A stretch of DNA of 64,000 nucleotides from RYN-230 sp963829725. GTDB taxonomy: Bacteria > Actinomycetota > Actinomycetes > Streptosporangiales > Streptosporangiaceae. The stretch is taken from assembly GCA_963829725.1 (NCBI GenBank), contig CAWHJW010000005.1, forward strand, positions 558,001-622,000. Direction: 5' to 3'. The translations under genes and the position numbers were made by a program. This document shows, piece after piece, positions 49,869-58,567 of the stretch; the first letter of the stretch is position 1; each line of letters opens with the position of its first letter. The notes under the pieces were generated by a model that was given only the letters and a program-made list of their open reading frames with translations, ran no database searches and was not told the DNA's origin.

Positions 49869-51086
49869 ATGGCGCAGACTCGGCATGCCGGGACGTGGAC
49901 GATCGAGGACCGGTGCGAGTCGGCCTGGCAGTACCTGCCTGTCGACGTGCCGCCCGGAACGAGCGCGTTAAAGGTCGAGCTCGACTATGACGCCACCGCG
50001 GCCGTCCTTGACCTCGGCTGCTTCGGCCCGGCCGGATTCCGCGGCTGGTCAGGCGGAGCGCGCCGGTCCTTCGTCATCACCGCGCGGTCGGCCACGCCCG
50101 GGTACCTGCCCGGCGACCTCGAGCCCGGCACCTGGCAGGTCGTGCTCGGACTGCACCGGATTCCCGCCGCCGGGATCGGCTACACGGTGTCCGCGGAGGT
50201 CACCAGCCAGCCGGGCAGCTCGTTCCGGGCACCAGGAACGAGCCGGTGCCGCCGGTCACCGACCGGCTCGGCCGCCGCGACCTGCCCGCGCCGGCCGGGA
50301 TGCGCTGGCTGGCCGGCGACCTGCACGCGCACACCGTGCACTCCGACGGCGTGCTGACGGTGCCCGAGCTGGCCAGGTTCGCGGTCGAGCGCGGCCTGGA
50401 CTTCCTGGCCGTGACCGACCACAACACGATCAGCCACCACGCCGAGCTGCCGGCCGCCGCGGCCGGCGCACGGCATCGCCTTGCTGCCGGGGCAGGAGGT
50501 GACCACCGAGCACGGGCCACGCCAACGCGCTCGGCGACATCGGCTGGGTGGACTTCCGCGAGCCGCCCGACGAGTGGCTGGCCACGACGGAGCGGGCTGG
50601 CGGGCTGCTGTCCGTTAATCACCCGTACGGCGGTCAGGTGAGCTGGACCGCGCCGATGACCAGGCGGCCGCCGCTGCTGCGAGGTCTGGCACTGGAGCTG
50701 GCTGGACCCGCACTGGACGACGCCGCTGGCCTGGTGGCTCGCCTGGCATCCGGCCGCGATCGCGGTCGGCGGCAGCGACTGGCACCGGCCAGGCTCCGAC
50801 GCGCCGCCGGGCTCGCCCACGACGTGGGTGCAGTGCGAGAGCGCCGAGCCCGCAGGCCGTGCTCGCCGGCCTGGCCGCCGGGCGGGCGGCGATCTCGGCG
50901 GGCCGGGACGGCCCGGTGCTGCTGCGCGTCGACGGCGAGCTCGTGGCGTGCGGTGCCGACGGCGCATCCTGGCCGGGCCGGACGGCCCGGGCCGAAGGTC
51001 CGCGGCGACCTGCTCGGTTCGCCGGCGCCAGCGGGTATCACCGGCTGACTGATCCGGCCGGCGCCACGCTGGCCCTGACTCTGTGA
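49869..51086 (+). pseudogene. PHP-domain (CehA/McbA-like) metallohydrolase, several frameshifts
   Basis: The N-terminal 110 residues are a beta-rich domain in one clean frame. The PHP hydrolase follows in pieces: WLAGDLHAHTVHSDGVLTV (metal-binding HxH and downstream His), FLAVTDHNTISHHAELP, LLPGQEVTTEHGHANALG, SVNHPYGG, AVGGSDWHRPGSDAP, with the final LAAGRAAISAGRDGPVLLRV and ATLALTL in frame with the end. At least four single-base changes of frame occur between about 50230 and 50860. All expected metal ligands are present, so error rather than decay is possible. Divergent from the exporter operon. Confidence 0.72.
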
Positions 51087-51116
51087 CGCCGCCCCGCGGG
51101 CCCGGGCCAGCCGCCG

Positions 51117-51575
51117 TTAGCGGGCGATGGTGACCTGGAAGACGGGGAAGCCGGGCGCGATCTGCGCCAGCTGCTCCGGCGTGGCGTCCGCCGTGACGCC
51201 CTCGAAGAACCGGCCGACCTCCCATCCCCACCGCTTCAGGTAGGCCCGCAGCACCGGCGGCTTGTCCGCGTCGGCCAGCTCGGCCGCCGTGAACTGGTGG
51301 GCCCGGCGGCCGACGCGGAACTCGCCCTCCCCGGCGGCGCGCACGTTGCGCACCCACTGCGCCTGGCCCCGCGGGGCCACCAGGTACTGACGCCCGTCCA
51401 CGGTGAGCAGGTTGACCGGCGTGGTCCGCCACTCGCCGCTCTTACGGCCGCGCACGGCCAGCACCCGGGAGCCCATGATGCTGATCCCCGCCCTGGTCAA
51501 TGCGGCGACAGTGGAATTGAACAGACGGTCCATCGAGGTCGGGGCGATGTAGCGGGGGGCTGGGCTGGCGTTCAT
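51117..51575 (-). CDS. Nitroreductase family deazaflavin (F420)-dependent oxidoreductase, Ddn-like
   Basis: 152 residues of the split-barrel Ddn/FDOR-A type. Visible: RLFNSTVAALTRAGIS, the conserved VRGRKSGEWRTTPVNLL cofactor-phosphate-binding stretch, YLVAPRGQAQWVRNVRA and FRVGRRAHQFTAAEL. Relatives reduce quinones and activate nitroimidazoles with reduced F420. ATG 51575 has AAGGAG eight bases upstream, which decides the start. Its promoter region carries two palindromic operator-like sites (51595-51661). Four other LLM F420 oxidoreductases lie in the window. Confidence 0.92.
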   Translation of the reverse strand: MNASPAPRYIAPTSMDRLFNSTVAALTRAGISIMGSRVLAVRGRKSGEWRTTPVNLLTVDGRQYLVAPRGQAQWVRNVRAAGEGEFRVGRRAHQFTAAELADADKPPVLRAYLKRWGWEVGRFFEGVTADATPEQLAQIAPGFPVFQVTIAR

Positions 51576-51594
51576 CAGGCTACTCCTTCGTTTC

Positions 51595-51661
51595 GAGAGC
51601 GATGCTCTCAACTAAGAGCAGTATGCACGCATGGGACGTTCAGAGTCAAGAGCAGTGCTCT
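51595..51661 (-). promoter_or_regulatory. Promoter flanked by two palindromic operators (Ddn-like gene)
   Basis: On the minus strand TTGACT (51649-51644) and CATACT (51625-51620) are 18 bases apart. Palindromes GAGAGC-GAT-GCTCTC (51595-51609) and AGAGCA-G-TGCTCT (51649-51661) share the AGAGC/GCTCT arms and lie on either side of the promoter. TetR-type repressors commonly bind such sites; no regulator gene lies beside it. Confidence 0.65.
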
Positions 51662-51678
51662 CGGAATAGAGGACTGCT

Positions 51679-52386
51679 CTAGAGACCGGCGAGCAGCGCA
51701 ACCCGGGCCCGCAGGATGGCGCGCGCGGAAGCGACCGCGCTCACCTCGTCCGGCTGCGCCGGGCACTCGCCCGCGGCCAGGGCCCGCTCGGCCCGGATCC
51801 GGGCGTCGGCGGGACTGATCATCTCGAACACCATGCTCGGGTCCTGCTGCGCCATGGCCTGGGTCCGGGCCAGCACGTCACCCGCCTCGCCGACCCACAC
51901 GTTCTTGATCCCGCCGCCGAGCGAGTGGTCCAGCAGCAGGGACACCACATGCTGCCCGGCGGCATAGCCGAAGCTCATGGTGACCGCCTCCTGGTGGCCG
52001 CGGTCGTCCCCGTAACGCCAGCACGCTCCGGGCACGGGCGAGCCGATCTCGGCCGCCCACCCGGCGTCGGGCACCCCCCGGGCGGCCAGCCGGCCCGCCG
52101 CCTCCCCCGCCGGGACCCTCAGGTCAGGCACGCCGACCGCGGCGAGCACCCGGAGGATGGCCAGCGCCTCTGGCGTGCCGGTGCGCTCGGCGGCGGGCAC
52201 CATGGCGCGGGCGGCCGCGCTGCGGATACCGCCCAGCGCGGCCAGGATGTCCGAGCCCCACAGTTCCGCCTGGAGCGGGCTGGAGATCTCCCCCAGCACC
52301 ATCCGGGCCTCGGTGAGCACGGCGGCGAAGGCATCCTCGGGTGAGGACCGGCCAAACACGGCGTCAACGTCAAGGTCACCGAACAT
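51679..52386 (-). CDS. Hypothetical protein
   Basis: 235 residues, mainly alpha-helical, without signal peptide or membrane segment. I do not recognise the family. Seen: an acidic N-terminus (MFGDLDVDAVFG), a helical middle with many Ala, CWRYGDDRGHQEAVTMSFGYAAGQHVVSLLLDHSLGGGIKNVWVG (read in two parts), which looks like a beta-hairpin with conserved His and Asp, and a C-terminal helical segment SARAILRARVALL. The frame has strong codon-position bias and an intact length. ATG 52386-52384 is chosen over the longer frame to 52446 because it follows a GGTGAG site. Divergent from the LLM oxidoreductase. Confidence 0.75.
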   Translation of the reverse strand: MFGDLDVDAVFGRSSPEDAFAAVLTEARMVLGEISSPLQAELWGSDILAALGGIRSAAARAMVPAAERTGTPEALAILRVLAAVGVPDLRVPAGEAAGRLAARGVPDAGWAAEIGSPVPGACWRYGDDRGHQEAVTMSFGYAAGQHVVSLLLDHSLGGGIKNVWVGEAGDVLARTQAMAQQDPSMVFEMISPADARIRAERALAAGECPAQPDEVSAVASARAILRARVALLAGL

Positions 52387-52478
52387 GCTCACCGACCAGA
52401 GTGTCAACGCAATCGGTGTCCATGCCGGGCATCCTGCCACGGCCACTGCGATGATGGGCGGGAACTACAGGAGGTACC

Positions 52479-53441
52479 GTGCCACCCACGCCACGATGGG
52501 GCATCACGCTGCCGCTGCGCGCCATTCCCCTGGCAGCCCAGCGGGACCTGGTCGCCGCGCTGCCGGACCTGGGCTACACCGACGCCTGGTCCTCGGAGGT
52601 CAGCGGCGCCGACGCCTTCACGCCGCTGGCCCTGGCCGCGGAGTGGGCCCCCGGGCTGCGGCTCGGCACCGCCGTCGCCGGCATCTACAACCGCGGCCCG
52701 GCGCTGCTGGCCATGAACGCGGCCACGCTGGCCAGCCTGGCCCCGGGCCGTTTCGTGCTGGGCATCGGGGTCTCCTCGCCGGTCGTGGTCACCGACTGGA
52801 ACGGCGTCCCGCTGGAGCGCCCCTACCAGCGGGCCAGGGACTCCCTCCGGTTCCTGCGGCAGGCCCTGGCCGGGGAGAAGGTGACGATGGCCGGCGACAC
52901 GTTCAGCGTGCGGGGCTTCCGGCTGGACTCACCCCCGGACCCGCCGCCCGCGCTGGCCCTGGCCGCGCTCCGGCCGCAGATGATCTCGCTCGGCGCCGCG
53001 CTGGCCGACGGGGTGATCACCAACTGGCTCGCCCCGGGTGACGTGCCCCAGGTCCGGGCGGTGGCCGGCCCGGACTGCGAGCTGATCGCCCGGATCTTCG
53101 TCTGCCCCACCGCGGACGCACAGGCCGCCCGGGACATCGGCCGCCGCATGATCGCGGCCTACCTCACCGTGCCCGCCTACGCGGCCTTCCACGACTGGCT
53201 CGGCCGCGGTGCGCGGCTGCGCCCGATGCAGCAGGCCTGGGCGGCGGGCGACCGCAAGGCCGCGCTGGCCGCGATCCCCGACGACGTGGTGGACGACCTG
53301 GTCGTGCACGGGCCGCCGGAGAAGTGCCGGGAGGGCGTGGCGCAGTACCACGCGAGCGGCCTGGACACCCCGGCGATCGCCATCGTGCCCGGCCCCGGCG
53401 TGGACGAGGCCGCGGCGGTCCGCGTGCTCGCCCCCCGCTGA
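52479..53441 (+). CDS. LLM class F420-dependent oxidoreductase (TIGR03841-like)
   Basis: 320 residues of the luciferase-like fold. The start RWGITLPLRAIPLAAQRDLV, YTDAWSSEVSGADAFTPLAL, RLGTAVAGIYNRGPALLAMN, FVLGIGVSSPVVVTDWNGV and ADGVITNWLAPGDV match a known F420 subgroup. Substrate unknown. GTG 52479 is decided by an excellent AGGAGG five bases upstream. It is followed, convergently, by nudC; upstream is the divergent hypothetical gene. Confidence 0.9.
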   Translation: MPPTPRWGITLPLRAIPLAAQRDLVAALPDLGYTDAWSSEVSGADAFTPLALAAEWAPGLRLGTAVAGIYNRGPALLAMNAATLASLAPGRFVLGIGVSSPVVVTDWNGVPLERPYQRARDSLRFLRQALAGEKVTMAGDTFSVRGFRLDSPPDPPPALALAALRPQMISLGAALADGVITNWLAPGDVPQVRAVAGPDCELIARIFVCPTADAQAARDIGRRMIAAYLTVPAYAAFHDWLGRGARLRPMQQAWAAGDRKAALAAIPDDVVDDLVVHGPPEKCREGVAQYHASGLDTPAIAIVPGPGVDEAAAVRVLAPR

Positions 53442-53501
53442 GCCGCCCGCGCGCCCGCCCCGCGCACGGCCGGGGCCGCTCCCCCCGAACGCCCCGTCCG
53501 C

Positions 53502-54593
53502 CTACCAGACGCCAGGAAGTTCCGCGCCGTACCAGGCCTCGATCAGCCGGTGCGCGATGGACACCGGCGGCGGCAGCAGCACGTCGCGGGCGGCCAGTGC
53601 CGCCGTCAGGTCGTCCCGGCTGTACCAGCGGGCCTCGGCGATCTCGTCGTCGTCCACCCGGAGGGTGAGGTCGCCGGTGGCCTCGGCCCGGAAGCCGAGC
53701 ATCAGGCTCTGCGGCATCGGCCACGGCTGGCTGCCCGCGTAGCGGACCTGGCCGGCCTCGATGCCGGTCTCCTCGGCGACCTCGCGGATGACCGCCTGCT
53801 CGGCCGACTCCCCTGGCTCCACGAAGCCCGCGAGGATGGAGACCCGGCGCTCTGGCCAGCGCTTGTTCCGGGCCAGCAGGCAACGGCCCTCCTCGTCGGT
53901 GACCAGCATGATGACCGCCGGGTCGATCCGCGGGAAGTGCTCGCTGCCGTCCTTCGGGCAGCGCTGCGCGTGCCCGGCCGCGACCGGCACGGTCGGCGTG
54001 CCGCAGCGCGGGCAGTGCGTGTGGCTGACATGCCAGTTGGCCAGCGCGACGGCGTGCGTGAACAGGCCGGCGTCCCGGTCACCGAGCAGCGCCGCCGCCT
54101 CGCGCAGCCCGGCCGGGCTCACCCCGGGGCGGCCGGTGTTCAGCCGGGCCGCCTGCTCGGCCACCGTCTGCTGCTCAGGCTGCTCCCCCGGTTCCTCGCC
54201 GGCCGCGGTCTCCTCCGCGGTGACCTGCTCTTCCAGCGCGTCCAGGCAGCCAGGCGGCCCGAGCACGCCGAAGTAGGCCACGCCGTCCTCGCCGGTGCCG
54301 AGCAGGAATTCCAGCCCGTCCGGCGCCTGGGCCGGCGTGACCAGGACCAGTTCCGCGCCCTTCTCGCCGAACCGGACCAGCGCCCGCGCGTTGTCCAGCA
54401 CCAGCACCCGGGTGACCGGGTCGGCCCAGGCCGCGGCCACCCACTCGGCGTCACGGCGGCGCACGCTCATCCGGTCCACCGCGCTGCGGGACAGCAGCAG
54501 GCCGCGCAGCTGGGTGCTGGTGTCCGGGCCGGCCTCCCCGGCCTGCGGGTCGGGCCGCTCGCCGGCCTGCTCGCCGGGCTGTTCCGCGCTCAT
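53502..54593 (-). CDS. nudC: NAD(+) diphosphatase
   Basis: Hydrolyses NADH/NAD+ to NMN(H) and AMP and can remove NAD caps from RNA. 363 residues: variable N-terminal domain (with a Glu-rich insert about residues 125-150 that is longer than in E. coli), zinc-ribbon-like CPRCGTPTVP followed by CPKDG (the fourth ligand position is Asp, as is usual in actinobacteria), SQPWPMPQSLMLGF (the SQPWPFPxS family motif), and a full nudix box beginning GFVEPGESAEQ. ATG 54593-54591 overlaps the stop of the M20 peptidase gene as ATGA, so the pair is translationally coupled. Confidence 0.93.
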   Translation of the reverse strand: MSAEQPGEQAGERPDPQAGEAGPDTSTQLRGLLLSRSAVDRMSVRRRDAEWVAAAWADPVTRVLVLDNARALVRFGEKGAELVLVTPAQAPDGLEFLLGTGEDGVAYFGVLGPPGCLDALEEQVTAEETAAGEEPGEQPEQQTVAEQAARLNTGRPGVSPAGLREAAALLGDRDAGLFTHAVALANWHVSHTHCPRCGTPTVPVAAGHAQRCPKDGSEHFPRIDPAVIMLVTDEEGRCLLARNKRWPERRVSILAGFVEPGESAEQAVIREVAEETGIEAGQVRYAGSQPWPMPQSLMLGFRAEATGDLTLRVDDDEIAEARWYSRDDLTAALAARDVLLPPPVSIAHRLIEAWYGAELPGVW

Positions 54594-56005
54594 CGCGACG
54601 CCACGATCGCGTCGCGGTCGGCGGCCAGTTCGTCCCACAGGTACGCGATGGCCGCGGCGCCGTGGAGGAGCAGTGCCATCTCGACCTTCTCGTTAGGCGC
54701 GTGGATCCGGTCTTCGTCGAGGCCGACCGCGACGAACACCAGCGGTGCGGCCAGGATGTCGCCGAGGTCGGCCTCCGGACCGCTGCCGCCCTCCCGGGTG
54801 AACAGCACCTCACGGCCGAACGCCCGCTCCATCGCCCGCTTGGCCGCCTGCACCGCGGGTGAGTGCAGGGGCGAGAAGGCGGGCCGCACGCCCGGGCCGC
54901 CGAACGTGACCGTGGCCTCGATGCCCGGCGGGGTGTGCGCCGCCACGTACTCCCGCAGCGCCACCGCGATGTCCGCCGGTTCCTGGTGCGCCACCAGCCG
55001 GAACGAGACCTTGGCGTGAGCCTGGCTGGGCACGATGGTCTTGGCGCCGGCCCCCGTGTGCCCGCCCCACACGCCGTTGACCTCCGCGGTCGGCCGGGCC
55101 CAGATCCGCTCCAGGGTGGTGTACCCGGCCTCGCCCGCCGCCGCCTGGCTGTGGCCGGCATCGGCCAGCCAGGACTTCTCGTCGAACGGCAGCCGGCGCA
55201 GCAGGTCGCGCTCGGCCGGCGTCAGCGGGGCCACCTTGTCGTAGAACCGGGGCAGGGCGACCCGCCCGTCCGCGTCGTGCAGGCCAGCAAGAAGCGCGGC
55301 CATCGCGTGCGCCGGGTTCGGCACGCCACCGCCGAACGAGCCCGAGTGCAGGTCGGTGTCCGGGCCGCGCAGGTCGATCTGCGCGTCGAGGAGGCCGCGC
55401 ATCCCGGTGCACATGGACGGCACGTCCGCGGCCCACATCGTGGTGTCCGAGATCACGATGACGTCGCAGTCCAGCCGGTCCGCCCGGCTGCGCAGCAGGC
55501 CGGCGAAGTGCGGCGAGCCAGACTCCTCCTCCCCCTCGATGAGGAACTTGAGGGTGACGGGGGGTGTGGTGCGCCCGCCCGCGGCCAGGCAGGCGCGCAG
55601 GCCGAGGGTGTGCAGCAGCACCTGCCCCTTGTCGTCGGACGCGCCCCGGCCCAGCAACTGCCCGTCCCGCTCGGCCGGCTCGAACGGCGGTGAGTGCCAC
55701 TCCTCCAGCGGCTCGGCCGGCTGGACGTCGTGATGGCCGTAGACCAGGACGGTCGGCGCGGACGGGTCGGCCGCGGGCCAGTGCGCGAACACGGCAGGCT
55801 GGCCGGGCGAGGCGGCGTTCCCGGTCTCCCACACCTCGGCCACCGGGAAGCCGGTGGCGGTGAGGCAGGCGGCCAGCCACTCCGCTGAGGCGCGCACGTC
55901 GCCGTGGTGCCCGGGGTCCGCGGAGACCGACGGGATGGCCAGCCACTCCTTCAGCTGGTCAAAGAACTGCCGTGCGTTGCTGTCGATGTACTCGCGCGCA
56001 TCCAT
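54590..56005 (-). CDS. M20 family dipeptidase
   Basis: 471 residues with the M20 two-domain layout: catalytic domain with metal ligands VLVYGHHDVQPAEP (His/Asp), GRGASDDKGQ (bridging Asp), FLIEGEEESGS (base Glu and ligand Glu) and a C-terminal FTREGGSGPEADLG (His-substituted region not verified); the lid domain lies about residues 210-330. Probably hydrolyses dipeptides such as carnosine-like or cysteinylglycine substrates. ATG 56005-56003 begins MDAREYIDSNARQF. The end overlaps nudC by four bases. It is upstream of the CHAT-TPR remnant, on the same strand but after a 250-base gap. Confidence 0.9.
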   Translation of the reverse strand: MDAREYIDSNARQFFDQLKEWLAIPSVSADPGHHGDVRASAEWLAACLTATGFPVAEVWETGNAASPGQPAVFAHWPAADPSAPTVLVYGHHDVQPAEPLEEWHSPPFEPAERDGQLLGRGASDDKGQVLLHTLGLRACLAAGGRTTPPVTLKFLIEGEEESGSPHFAGLLRSRADRLDCDVIVISDTTMWAADVPSMCTGMRGLLDAQIDLRGPDTDLHSGSFGGGVPNPAHAMAALLAGLHDADGRVALPRFYDKVAPLTPAERDLLRRLPFDEKSWLADAGHSQAAAGEAGYTTLERIWARPTAEVNGVWGGHTGAGAKTIVPSQAHAKVSFRLVAHQEPADIAVALREYVAAHTPPGIEATVTFGGPGVRPAFSPLHSPAVQAAKRAMERAFGREVLFTREGGSGPEADLGDILAAPLVFVAVGLDEDRIHAPNEKVEMALLLHGAAAIAYLWDELAADRDAIVASR

Positions 56006-56199
56006 GAACGGTGAGCCCCTTCTCGCCGGGCCATGACCCCTGCCGGCCCGCAAGCTACTACCACAGCAGCACGGTCCTACTCGGGGGATGACAGAAATCC
56101 ACCTCGGGCATGAGGACGGAAGGGCCCCGGGCATCGTAGCGTGGTGGCGCCACACACCAGTCGTCCCACTGCAGGTAAACGCGGAACAACACGGGTGGC

Positions 56200-56219
56200 G
56201 TGAGTCTATTCCGTGAGTC
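56200..56219 (+). repeat. Left copy of direct repeat flanking the CHAT-TPR remnant
   Basis: GTGAGTCTAT followed by CCGTGAGTC. A matching pair (GTGAGTCTAT at 58400-58409 and CCCGTGAGTC at 58418-58427) lies in the same orientation on the other side of the CHAT-TPR/DUF6431 remnant, about 2.2 kb away. Confidence 0.55.
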
Positions 56220-56262
56220 GGTGCGGGTCGTCCCGGCGGTGGCAGCTGCCTTTCTGGGTGGC

Positions 56263-57978
56263 TTACGTGCTGTCGTGTTCGAGGCGGGTGATGAGGTCCC
56301 CCGCGTCGGTGGCGTCCTGGGTGGCGCCGGGGCCGACCTTCTCGTAGTCGCTGAGGGCGGCGCGGGCGTAGAGCAGCGCGTCGGCGCGGCGGTCAGCATC
56401 CTCGAGGAGGAGGGCGATGTTGAAGCGGGTCTGCCCGGCACCGTAGGTGTTGCCGCGGGCCTCGTCGTGGGCGATGGATTGCTGGTAATGGCGCAGGGCC
56501 TGGCGGGTGTCCCCCGCCTGGCGGTAGACGTTGCCGATCTGGCCGTGGACGGCGGCGAGGGCTTCGACGTCGTCGGGGGGTAGGAGGGCCAGGGCTTGCT
56601 GGAGCCGGTGCAGGGCGGTGTTGAGGTGGGCCAGGAGCACCGGCTGGGGTTCCCCGGCGTCGCGGGCTTCGCCGAACCGCTCGTAGGCGGGGTTGCCCAG
56701 GCTTCCCAGGGTTTTGGCGCGGCCGAGGGTGTCACTGTCGGCCCGGTGGGTGAGGCTGTGCTGGTACCAGCGCTCGGCCTGGCCCAGGTCCCGCAGGCCG
56801 GGGATGGCCAGGCAGGCGTGGCCGAGGGTGTTCGCCAGGTCGGCTTCGTCGGTGCGGGCGCTGATCCGCTGGCACAGGCTGAGGGCTTCCTCGTAGTAGG
56901 GCAGGCAGCCCCGATCGGCCTGAAAGCGGAGGATGTGGCCGAGGTCTTCCAGGGCGATGCTGAGGCTGGCGGATCTGGTAGCGCTGGCGGGGGGTGAGCT
57001 GGTGGCCGGGGGTGGCGAGCGCAGTGGCGGCCTGGTTGCCTTCCTCGGCCCGCAGGGCCGGGATCGGGTCACCAGCGCCGTCGGCAGCCTGGCGGGAGTA
57101 GTAGTCGCCGAGCCGGGCGCGGGCAGCCTGGCGGGCGGGGGGGCTGGCGGGCGGGCCGTAGGTTTCGGCGTGCAGGGTGGTGAAGTACCAGGGCAGGGCG
57201 GGGTGGATCGCGTAGTAGCCGCCTCCGAGGCTGGTGAGCAGGCCGATGCCAGCGGCGCGGTCCAGCAGCGCGATCGCTGCCTCGCGGGTCAGCCCGGCCA
57301 GCTTGGGACCGCGTCGCCGGCGGCGGTGCCGGGGTCGCCCATGAGGCGGAAGGCGTCGGCGTCGATGGTGTCGCGGAACAGGTGCAGCACCGCGAGCTGG
57401 GCGCGCTCAGCGTCGGTGAAGGCGTGGGTGAACCCGTAGGACAGCGACGCGGCCAGCGACCGGGTCCGGCCCAAAGCGGCATCCTCGCCCGGCGCCAGCT
57501 CAGCTTCCCCGGCGCGCAGCCGGTCCACGAACGCCTGGACCTGCGCGGTGCTGGCCAGGTGCTCGCGGAGAGCCTGGGCGCGGTCGAGGGCGAGCAGGGT
57601 CTCATCGCGGCCGAAGAACCCCGCATCCGGCGGCCCCGGCACCCCGCCTCCCGCGTCTGCGCTTTGCCCTTCGGAAGCGCTGAGCTTGATCAGCGGCGCG
57701 TGCCGCTGCTCGGGGTCCAGCAGGGTGAGGGGGGCGGCTTCGTAGATGACGGGGACGGCCCAGTCCTGCAGGCCGACGGGCATGGTGGTGATCTGGCGGG
57801 CGGGGTCATCGGCGAGGGCACGGCGGGCGGCGGTGGCAGCCTGGCCCAGCGGCCTGCCCGCCAGCAGGTGGGCGTACAGGTCGGCGGTGTACTGGGCGGC
57901 GGTGACAACGTAGACGTTGTACCGCATCGCCACCACCCCCGGCACCCCGGCATCGGCCATCTCGGCGGCCGCCGCCAC
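56263..57978 (-). pseudogene. CHAT protease - TPR protein with deleted NTPase core (decayed)
   Basis: On the minus strand this begins with the end of a CHAT (caspase-like) domain: ADAGVPGVVAMRYNVYVVTA, YTADLYAHLLAGRPLGQAA, LQDWAVPVIYEAAP. Then FFGRDETLLALDRA, the usual entry to an NB-ARC/STAND NTPase, is followed directly by QALREHLASTAQVQAFVDRL; the P-loop and most of the NTPase are absent. After a frameshift near 57300 the winged-helix and tetratricopeptide part continues (TREAAIALLDRAAGIGLL, YYAIHPALPWYFT, then TPRs such as YYEEALSLCQR and QALRHYQQSIAHDE), with one or two more shifts. The frame ends at 56263. The internal deletion and missing catalytic half argue for a true pseudogene. Confidence 0.7.
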
Positions 57979-58311
57979 CGCGCACGCGGCCGCGAGGGCC
58001 AGCGCGTCGCCCAGCAGTTACCCAGCCGGGCCGGGCGGGGAGGGATCGCGGCCCTCCGGGGTCTCGATGACAGCGGCGAGGCGGCCGAACCCGGCCGTCG
58101 CCTCCTGCAGCATCTGGCCGGCCCGGAGCGGAGGCGGCGCAGCCAGCCCCGCACGGTCGCAGCCGGGACGCCGAGCTGGGCGCCGCGGAACGGCCCAGGC
58201 CGGCAGCAGCTGGCTCCCGCGCACCCGGCCACCGGGGCGGTCATGGATCAGGTGTGGACCGTGGACCGCGTGTACCCGCATGGCGTCCCAGGCGGAGAGT
58301 AGGACATCCAC
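57979..58311 (-). pseudogene. DUF6431-like HTH (transposase-related) remnant fused to the CHAT end
   Basis: Across two frames this reads VLLSAWDAMRVHAV, LGVPAATVRGWLRRLRSG (a helix-turn-helix), GQMLQEATAGFGRLAAV, then PAG, an in-frame TAA (58020-58018) and LLGDALALAAACAVAAAAEMA, which runs straight into the CHAT fragment in the same frame. The HTH and C-terminus resemble DUF6431 proteins, a small family I associate with mobile DNA. The cysteine-rich N-terminal part is missing. It appears that such a gene was joined to the 5'-truncated CHAT-TPR gene by a deletion or insertion. Confidence 0.45.
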
Positions 58312-58399
58312 TCCAGGGATCTCAGCCTCTGGACCGATGCGGCCCAGAGGCTACTACTAATACCTTCGGTAGCCTGGGACCTGGCAGCAACCCGGGGAT

Positions 58400-58427
58400 G
58401 TGAGTCTATGAGTCAATCCCGTGAGTC
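58400..58427 (+). repeat. Right copy of direct repeat flanking the CHAT-TPR remnant
   Basis: GTGAGTCTAT (58400-58409) and CCCGTGAGTC (58418-58427), same orientation as the pair at 56200-56219 but with eight extra bases between. It may mark the boundary of an inserted or deleted segment. Between here and 58567 I see nothing else convincing. Confidence 0.5.
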
Positions 58428-58567
58428 AGCAGGGCGGTTCCTGGCGTATGCCACCGTCCCCTGGCGGGATGACCCCCGCACCCCGGATGCCCCCCTGAGC
58501 AGGGCGTATGGCTGTACCAGTGCCCCGGGGATGATGCTGTAATGCCGATACTGGGCCGTGGTGACAC

